Below are positions 1 through 7,000 of a stretch of 7,113 bases of DNA, piece after piece. The stretch comes from Candidatus Coatesiibacteriota bacterium. GTDB taxonomy: Bacteria; RBG-13-66-14; B26-G2. Every line of letters begins with the position of its first letter. Positions within the stretch are counted from its first letter, which is position 1. Both the position numbers and the translations under genes were made by a program. The notes beneath the pieces are model-generated. The model ran no database searches. It was not told the origin of the DNA and worked only from the letters and a program-made list of their open reading frames with translations. The DNA is taken from contig QMNJ01000077.1 in assembly GCA_003647715.1 (NCBI GenBank), forward strand, positions 1 to 7,113, given 5' to 3'.

Positions 1-18
1 CCTCACATCCAACCTCCT
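1..18 (-). promoter_or_regulatory. Strong ribosome binding site and GTG start of a leftward gene running off the window
   Basis: On the minus strand, AGGAGG (18-13) is followed after six bases by GTG (6-4) and AGG (3-1). Motif and spacing are ideal for initiation. The ATG at 8-6 is too close to the site and is followed at once by TGA, so GTG is the better start. Only two codons (Met-Arg) are visible and the product cannot be named. With the promoter at 214-243 it forms a coherent transcription unit. Confidence 0.55.
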
Positions 19-167
19 GAATAATGTGCAGGATAAATAAAGAATAACCCGCCGTCGCAATATGTCTTTGTAACAACAATGGCGGGTGAATGAACCAATA
101 TACTATCTGTTGATAACATAGGAACACTGGCGAACTCAATCGTTTGATATTTATTATACAATTTCAT
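3..167 (-). CDS. Candidate small protein of 54 aa, unrecognised
   Basis: A frame from ATG at 167-165 runs 54 codons to TGA at 5-3, starting MKLYNKYQTIEF and ending AHYSGGWM. In its favour: it begins about 40 nt after the predicted start of the leftward promoter, and its stop overlaps the next start codon as GTGA, the arrangement typical of translationally coupled genes. Against it: no Shine-Dalgarno precedes its ATG, the residues match no family I know, and the same DNA may instead be a structured leader. No clear membrane segment or signal peptide is visible; one Cys occurs mid-protein. I cannot assign a function, and chance is a real possibility. Confidence 0.3.
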   Translation of the reverse strand: MKLYNKYQTIEFASVPMLSTDSILVHSPAIVVTKTYCDGGLFFIYPAHYSGGWM

Positions 168-204
168 TTCAATCAGTATTTTGTAAACTATCTAGTGCCC
201 GCCA
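47..204 (-). promoter_or_regulatory. Leader with three GC-rich segments able to form alternative hairpins
   Basis: On the minus strand, in transcript order, TGGCGGG (204-198), CCCGCCA (86-80) and GGCGGGT (53-47) stand out of AT-rich sequence. The middle segment can pair perfectly over 7 bp with either the first or, as ACCCGCC (87-81), the third. The second option forms a hairpin followed by a U-rich stretch (UUAUUCUUUAUUUAU), resembling an attenuator. The first segment starts within a few bases of the predicted transcript start. No known riboswitch core was recognised. The pairing is seen directly; the regulatory role is inferred. Confidence 0.35.
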
Positions 205-213
205 ACTTACTAA

Positions 214-243
214 ATAATAGTAGATAATTAATACGGATGTCAA
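214..243 (-). promoter_or_regulatory. Leftward sigma-70-type promoter
   Basis: Read on the minus strand, a perfect TTGACA (243-238) is followed after 18 bp by TATTAT (219-214), one base from consensus. The predicted start is near 206-207, giving a leader of about 200 nt to the GTG at position 6. It is oriented to express the gene that begins at the left edge and lies back to back with the rightward tRNA promoter. Confidence 0.6.
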
Positions 244-308
244 AAAATATCTTATTATTTTTAACCATATCCATTAAATAATTACCCAGCTAATAATTAT
301 CATTATAC

Positions 309-335
309 TTATTCACATATTGAGTATTATCAACA
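309..335 (+). promoter_or_regulatory. Two DnaA-box-like sites between divergent promoters
   Basis: TTATTCACA (309-317) fits the DnaA box consensus TTATNCACA exactly, and TTATCAACA (327-335) differs at one base. A third copy, again TTATCAACA, lies on the minus strand at 116-108. The surroundings are very AT-rich. Such 9-mers arise by chance in AT-rich DNA, so binding is only a possibility. Confidence 0.25.
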
Positions 336-357
336 TTATTTAATCAAAAATCCTCCT

Positions 358-386
358 TTGCCCAAATAGTGAGATTATTGTATAAT
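358..386 (+). promoter_or_regulatory. Sigma-70-type promoter for the tRNA-Leu remnant
   Basis: TTGCCC at 358-363 and a perfect TATAAT at 381-386 are separated by 17 bp. The predicted transcript start near 393 leaves a leader of about 28 nt before the tRNA 5' end at 421, normal for a tRNA precursor processed by RNase P. The promoter looks intact although the tRNA downstream is not. Confidence 0.7.
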
Positions 387-420
387 TTTAGCTGATGGGT
401 TTGCTTATCTAATAGCAGTT

Positions 421-464
421 GCCGGAGTGGTGAAACTGGTAGACGCAGGGGACTCAAAATCCTA
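421..464 (+). pseudogene. Truncated tRNA-Leu (anticodon CAA), 5' half only
   Basis: GCCGGAG at 421-427 is the 5' acceptor strand. The D arm follows (GTG 430-432 pairing with CGC 444-446, loop AAACTGGTAGA), as in bacterial tRNA-Leu. The anticodon stem begins GGGGA (448-452), and loop CTCAAAA (453-459) places CAA at 455-457. On the 3' side only TCC (460-462) pairs well; the next two bases give a G-T wobble and a G-A mismatch, and the sequence turns AT-rich. A functional tRNA should continue with a long variable arm, a GGTTCRA-type T arm and CTCCGGC. The nearest candidate T loop, TTCAATT at 493-499, has an imperfect stem, and the following CACAGAT matches the expected acceptor strand at only three of seven positions. 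A promoter sits correctly upstream. Likely broken by insertion, rearrangement or decay; an assembly join is the alternative. Confidence 0.8.
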
Positions 465-771
465 TTTTCATTAAAATCAAATGCTATTTGCTTTCAATTA
501 CTAACACAGATAATCCTTATATTTCAGCAAGTTACATCATTTATTTGTCAATCCTTGACTAACTCTGTCTTGACAAAAATAATCAGTTTTAGACCCAAAA
601 ATGGCAAAAATTTGGCACACCTATGAAACTAGTGTTCTGATGTACTTAATAGTAGTATAATTCCCTCTTAGAACTACTACCAAATAATAAGAAGATAAAC
701 TCAAACGAATGTCAGAGAATATTCTTGAAACCTCACTCCTCATAGATAGATTTAGAATTCAGGTGATAATA

Positions 772-789
772 TGGTTATGACTATAACCA
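772..789. repeat. Perfect short inverted repeat
   Basis: TGGTTAT and ATAACCA form a perfect 7-bp stem with a 4-nt GACT loop. No T run follows on either strand, so it is not a standard intrinsic terminator. It could be an operator or chance in AT-rich DNA. Confidence 0.4.
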
Positions 790-858
790 AATCATACATG
801 TCAATGATTGCTTAAGAGATTGCATCCAAAACAACTCAATATAATAATACACATCACA

Positions 859-888
859 AAATAATAGAAATACCAAATAATAGAAATA
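859..888. repeat. Two-copy direct repeat AAATAATAGAAATA
   Basis: The 14-mer occurs at 859-872 and again at 875-888, identical and separated by two bases (period 16). A related AAATAATAAGAA is near 682. This is low-complexity AT-rich sequence with no obvious role. Confidence 0.6.
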
Positions 889-959
889 AAAGATATTAAT
901 TATCTTTCAGTCCCGAATTACGTGACAGCTTAAGATTGGTATTCACCGATAATCTTTCC

Positions 960-994
960 AGTATGCTCCAAAGATGGGCGATACGGGGCATACT
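960..994. terminator. Hairpin in the 3' flank of the A2M gene, possible terminator
   Basis: AGTATGCTCC at 960-969 pairs with GGGGCATACT at 985-994 around a 15-nt loop. All ten positions pair if the plus strand is transcribed (one G-U wobble); the minus-strand version has an A-C mismatch at that position. The plus-strand copy is followed by a short T run (TTTT, ending at 997). It lies about 80 nt past the A2M stop codon, so it could stop rightward transcripts before they run into the convergent A2M gene, or stabilise the A2M 3' end. The T run is short and the loop large, so terminator function is uncertain. Confidence 0.35.
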
Positions 995-1073
995 TTTGTG
1001 GAATACTTTAATTATGGTAATTAAGAGAATAGACAAAAAACCATATGAAGATAATACATTTACCCGAAGCGTT

Positions 1074-4000
1074 TTATTCCCTTACCTCGATCTTTTTCTC
1101 CTCGGTTGATGAGCCAATGTCAGGTGAATACATACCCTTTATTAGTGCAGGAAGTGCAGAATATATCCCTGGAACCTCTGCTCTCAGGCGATAAGTTATG
1201 GTGGTCTCGCCCGCTTTCAGGCGTTCAAAGTAGAATATGCGTCTCTCATTACGCAGTTCAACATAGGCACCTATATGCCTGTCATAATAACTATCCATAT
1301 CTGTATATATCAATCCCGCCGGTCTCGGGTCTTCAAGAATCACATAATCAAAGTCATATGGTGAGTCAATTGTTATCTCCACCTCCATCTCATCACCCAC
1401 CTCTATTTCACCTTCAAATGGTATTCGCCGCTCGTAGAACTTGTCATCATCTAAATACCTTTCTATAATGTAGTAATCTCTCTCAATGTCCACCGAGCCA
1501 TGAAACGCTGGTATATAGTCATCCTCGGTATAATAATTAACACTTATGGTGTAGAATACGGGACCCTCTCCCGAGTCCCTCCTTATTGTCAACTCATTAT
1601 CACCTATCTTGAAATCTTCTAGCAATAGTTCCAACTTTCTATCAGGGCTTTCATAATCGGTCGGGTCGAGTTCCAAACTCTCTAACATCTCCTCATCCAC
1701 CAGGCATTCGGTTACTATCAGTGATGTGACCTCTGGATAATTAAGCAGATATTCAATTATCGCCCTTATTGCAACCGAACTATCCTTGGTCGATTTCCAG
1801 ACCGCACCCCTTCTCTGGTCCACCAGCCAGTCAATGAGATACGGTATCTGGTCGCTTTCCGGTTCCACCTTCATCTTCAATAACAGGACCTTGGAAGTGG
1901 TCTCAACAGCATCGTTCCACCACCGCCAGCCCTCCTCAGGCGTACTTCCCCACCATAATGTGTTATCAGGTCCATAATTTACGGTATTATCAAGATTTCG
2001 GATTACTACATCCACCTCTCTTTCATTGCCAAGCTCATGCAGTGCAGAGGCAAGTAGCACCAGACCCATAGGAGATAGTGGGTCGCGATTCTCATAATAA
2101 TACTCCACAGATTCGCGTATAAGAGGCAGATAAAGCTCCCCTATACCAACTCTCAATGCAACATCAGCCACATACAATCCCAGCTCCCAGTCAAATCTAT
2201 CCTCATCCATATTAAGTTGTTTAAGCCATTCCTCCAGATAACCTATTGCTCTTGAATACATCTCATCATATCTCTTTTTCGCACTCTCAGACAGGAATGG
2301 ACTATCTCTCAAACTATAGAGAGCATCGACGATATAGGCAGTTATATAACAGGATGGCTCACCCCCCTCACACCAGGGCCAGCCACCACTCTCGGTCTGG
2401 GTCTCATAGAGCTTCTCCATACCCTGGTCAATAGCATCACTCAGCCCTTCCGATAACCTGGACTCACTCAAACCGAGTTCACCTGCAGATTCCGCAAGCA
2501 GGGCATTCAGCAAGAACCGGTTGACTGTCTGCTCGATACAGAAATATGGATAATTAGAGAAATATGGTAAACCATGCGAAATACTCCTTGCAAGCGAGGG
2601 CGATAGAATAACTTCACCCTTGAATGTATCTTGGTCAATATTATCCAGAACCTTCAACATATGGGTAACGGTATTTCTCAGGCGACCCGCATATGATTGG
2701 AAAACCTCGCTACCATGTGGAATAACCGGAACCACACTCTCAACTGCATCTGACTCCTCATCGGTCAGGGCTACGCTTATCAGATGAGCGTCACCTGAAT
2801 AATCGGCACCCACCCATTCCTCCATAACACCTATCTCGTCTGGCTCTACCTCGGCTACTCTCTCCGTCTCCCCCTCTATATGCGAGAGACCTTCAGTATC
2901 AATCAACATCTTTATATCCTTAGGATAAGGCAGGTAGTTATGAGCCATCAAAGTCAACTTACATTTATCACCAACTACCAGATGGCGGGGTGCCTTCAAG
3001 CGAGCTATGATGTTCTTCGTGGTAATAAAAGACCCCTCCCCATAGCCAATCCTCTGCCCCTCATCAACACCAAGGGTGAACAATCTCCAACCTGTAAGGT
3101 TATCTGGCAGGTCAACCTCCAATATAGCCACACCACTGCTGTCTGTCAACATGTCAGGTATCCACACCGGCGACTCCGAGAAGAACTGCCTCAAAATAGG
3201 TCTCATATAACTCACACCCTCATCCGACACCAGAATGCCCTCGTCTATGAAACCACCCAATCCGCCTCCAGTGTAGGTTATATGCTCGATTGCACCTGCA
3301 GTTCTGTTCATGACCTGTCTGAACTCATATACCGCCAACCCATAATCCTCTGACACAGTCCTCTTGGTTGAACTGATGTCCCTTCTAATCAACGGTTCAC
3401 CATAAGCGGTGATATCATAGCCCTCCAATTCTGCTGGATATAAGTTGAAGTTGACCATAGTCCTCATCCCCTCTACCACCGTGACTCCTGTCTTCTGTGC
3501 CGTCGAATAGCCAATCAATTGAACCTGAACAACCCATTCCCCGGGAGGAACTCCCACAATCCTGAATGAACCATCTGCTCCGGTAAATGCACCCAATCCC
3601 GTTCCAAGAACCATGACCGCCGCAGTGGCAAGCGGGTTACCATTATTATCAGTGACCACCCCCGATAATACACCTGTATAAGCACCGGAGTCATAAAGCG
3701 GGGTTATGGATTCAATCTCACCATAACTTTCAGAGGTGTATAATGTGAGAGATAAACGGTCTATCCCTGAAACCCTGAAAAACGGTGTCAGTGGCTCTTT
3801 AATCTCATATGGCATTCTGAACCTGTATAACATCTTACCTGCTACTCCCCACTCCTCCAAATCCGGTAGATACAGGTGTGCACCACTGGTCAGAGGCAAG
3901 AAGTAGGGAAAGCGGAAGACCACACTCGTAATATTTCCCCTTAACCTGGTATTATCGAAGGATTGAATACGAGTATTAAATATCAACCTCTTTCTGATGG

Positions 4001-7000
4001 ATTCAGGTATATTGGATATCTCATATTCCTCCAGTTCCAGAAGTGATTCATCTACCACCACCAGAGACACCTCCGATAGAACCGGGAGTTCTTTATCATC
4101 CTTGCACATTATCCTGACTTCTGCCTTCTCGCCCGGGATATATTCGTCCTTGTCGGTCTCAACAGTAATGTTCAAGTCAGTCAGGGAATTTCTAACGATA
4201 AAAGAATCTCTATCCCGATGAATCTCCCCATCTTTAATCAGATAACCATAAATATCTGTCATTGGCAGACATCTCTCATCCACCTGTAATAAAACCTCAG
4301 CATGACCCCCATCTCCATATGGCTCGAGGTTGACAATATCTGTTTCAGTAATCTCGCTTGACACAAACACAAGATAGACAGTGCCCTCACCGAATATTGA
4401 TTCAATACTCAACTTTATCTCCTCCCCCAATTCAGGTTTATCATTGGATACCTCTATCTTCAGTTCGGGCAATCTCTTCTTTGTTTCAATATCAGGTGAA
4501 ACGAACTCCACCACATGGCTATCCTTAATACAAGTCCCTGTAGTATCCTCCCCTTTTATCTCAATAATCACATATTCAGGTGCCTCCTCCAGTTTCACCC
4601 CCACCTCAGCATATCCATCCTCCGCAGTGGATAAATCCTGCACATATAACTCGTCAACTTTCTTGAAGCCCTTATAATAGTCCCTTACCGCTTCATAAAT
4701 GCTCAGTTTCACAGGCATGGAGACGGGCTCACCATACCAGTCATTAGTATATATGGTGATTTTCATGGTATCACTGGCGTGATAACGATATTGATCCGTC
4801 TTCACCTGTATGAAACGGTTGGTCTTATAGGTCTTCACCGTCGTCTTTTCCTCTATGATATGGTTGGATGGGTCAGTCAGTTTCACATTGATAGTGTAAG
4901 TATTCTCAAACTTACCTTTATAATCAGATTTAAATTTAATCAGATAACTGCCATACTCATCGGTGAAACCTCTCCCCCTTTTCTTCAACCTGTCCCTGTC
5001 ATATCTTTTGCTATCATCCCTCTCTCCAGTTCTCAATACCTCATACTCCACCAAACTGTTCGACATCCCCTCTCCAAAGAAGTACCTCCCTACAACCTCT
5101 ACTACTACCTCCTCACCCGACAGATAGCGGTTCTTCTCAGGGAGAAGCCACATATCATACTCCGGTAGTTCATACTCCTCCACCCTGAACCGAAAACTTC
5201 TCTCACGGGGCTTCTCACCCTCTTCCTTACCACTGAACCATTTCATACTGAGCAGATATCTACCGAGCTTAATATCAGGAGTCAACTCAATTTCTCCACT
5301 GAAGGTCCCGAACTCATTGGTGACGAAATCACCTTTCCATATCTCATTCTCCTGATAGTCATACAGCACCACACTGACATCCATCCCCTCAATAGGTGAT
5401 AACTTCACATTCTCATAGTCAATCTCCCTCAATATACCCTTGAAACCGACCGTATCCCCCGGTCTATACAGTGACCTATCTGTATATATGACCCCCTCGT
5501 CACTCTTATGAACTGAATCAGCATACCATCCGGTAAAGGAGGATATAACACCCCCTCTATCCGTCTCCATAATCAGCAGATACTTATTCTCTCTCTCGAG
5601 TTTGGTCAAATCAAGTATCAGACATCCATCCCGTATAGTATGTTCTACATCGATAAACTTCTGCTTCGTGATTCTCCGCTCTTTCTCCACGGTGGTCTCA
5701 AAGTAGCTCAAAGAAAACCCCTCAATATCAACTGCACTGCCGTCCCTCGAATCCACAGCCCGGACATATAGATTTTTTTCATCAGCGCATGAGAAGGCCA
5801 CCAGGGGTGTAAGCATTACCAGACATCTGGTAATGTCTTCTGAAGCAGATGCCTCAATTGCATATAGTCCGGGTGGAAGGTCATTAAATGATGTATATAC
5901 ATAGACAGGTGGCTCTCCCTCTTTAGCACCCGTGTCAATACTCCTTCTCTGAACCAATTCTTTGATGCCCTCTATGTCTTCGATGTCCATTGGTCGCCTC
6001 TCTATGCTATATATTTCTTCTGAGAAGCCCTTCTCCTCCACCTCCTTGAGAATATCAGGAGGAATATCCCCCTTAACTCTATCGAATTCCTCCAGACATT
6101 GATATATCTTCTCCAGGTCCACCTGATAAACAGAGACATCAATGGTCTCACAACCCTTTACTATATACTTCAGGTAGACCTGGGGACTGTGATAATAATC
6201 AGACCTGTATTCTGAGATGGCGATTGCGGGCTCATAGATATCGTCTATCAGCGAATAATAAAATTTCTTCAGTACATTGGGCAGTTCTACCAATTCAATT
6301 AGAGATTGAAACCGTTCTACCGCCTTCGCAGGGTCATTGTTATACCAGACATCAAAATTTGCGAGGGTTAGCGTTGACATAGCGCCGCCGGGAAGATGTG
6401 GATATGTCTGAGCCAGTATATCCCATATCTCAATTGCTTTCTCTCTACGTGCATCACGAACGGCTTCTTGATACTCTTCGCCCTCCCGGGGTAAATCCCA
6501 CTCAGAATCACTTAGTTCATAAGATTTATAATAAAGCATCCCTTTCATATATTCAATTAAGGTATACATAGATAAACTCATCTCCATCGAGGAGACCATA
6601 TCAAGGTAATCAAGCCGGTTGTGAAACTCAACCAGAGCGCCCGAATCATCAGGGTCGAAGTCGAAATAATGATACATTTTGATATAGTTTCTCACCAGTC
6701 GGTCTGCATAATACTCTCGCTCATCGCCCTCTAATCCTTTCATCCTATCAGTGTAGATATCCCCTGCCATTTCAAGTAGTTCCCACCTCTTCTTGTCTGT
6801 CTCAGGATGGTGTTTATCATACGGTGATTCACTATGAACACTGTAAATAAACTCTCGAATCCCCTTATTATTCGAATACCCCTTTATTTCAGAGTATAAA
6901 TCGATATAGAGTTCAATCGCTTCCAACTCAAACTCAGACCCCTTTATGGTTGGCAGAAGGAATATCTCAAACTCCAGGATACTATAGGCATTACCTATCT

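Larger units (their letters stand above)
464..1073. other. AT-rich non-coding stretch between the tRNA remnant and the A2M gene
   Basis: About 610 bases with no supported gene in any frame. Only very short frames occur, such as 14 codons at 771-815 and 19 codons at 601-660. It holds the hairpins at 772-789 and 960-994, the direct repeat at 859-888, and an 8-bp inverted repeat TTTGTCAA/TTGACAAA at 544-551 and 570-577. Its composition is much richer in A and T than the A2M gene. I see no transposase remnant, terminal inverted repeats or CRISPR-like array. Confidence 0.6.

Noticed and set aside
606..625. TTGGCAC resembling a sigma-54 -24 element
   Set aside because: The required GC doublet of the -12 element is missing at the proper spacing.
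555..660. Promoter TTGACT-17-AATAAT with a 19-codon frame from ATG at 601
   Set aside because: Such promoter-like pairs are expected by chance in AT-rich DNA, and the frame has no ribosome binding site or recognisable product.
623..743. Minus-strand frame of about 40 codons starting MRSEVSRIF
   Set aside because: No ribosome binding site ahead of the ATG, no recognisable motif, and a length common by chance.
771..815. A 14-codon frame (MVMTITKSYMSMIA) preceded by AGGTGA
   Set aside because: It is very short, lies over an inverted repeat, has no convincing promoter, and its ribosome binding site is only partial; chance explains it.
463..1073. Group I intron interrupting the tRNA-Leu
   Set aside because: Such introns occur in tRNA anticodon arms, and GTCAGAGAATATT near 711 and AAGATATT near 890 faintly recall conserved core elements. 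However, the core pairings are not convincing and no 3' tRNA exon appears before the A2M gene.
2880..3353. Plus-strand open frames antisense to the A2M gene (this one 157 codons; others at 1106-1468, 1786-1977, 2246-2434, 3997-4221, 4381-4677 and 4779-5168)
   Set aside because: All lie antisense within a clearly coding gene, show no domain signal, and have compositions typical of reverse-frame translation (rich in His, Ser, Pro and Leu).
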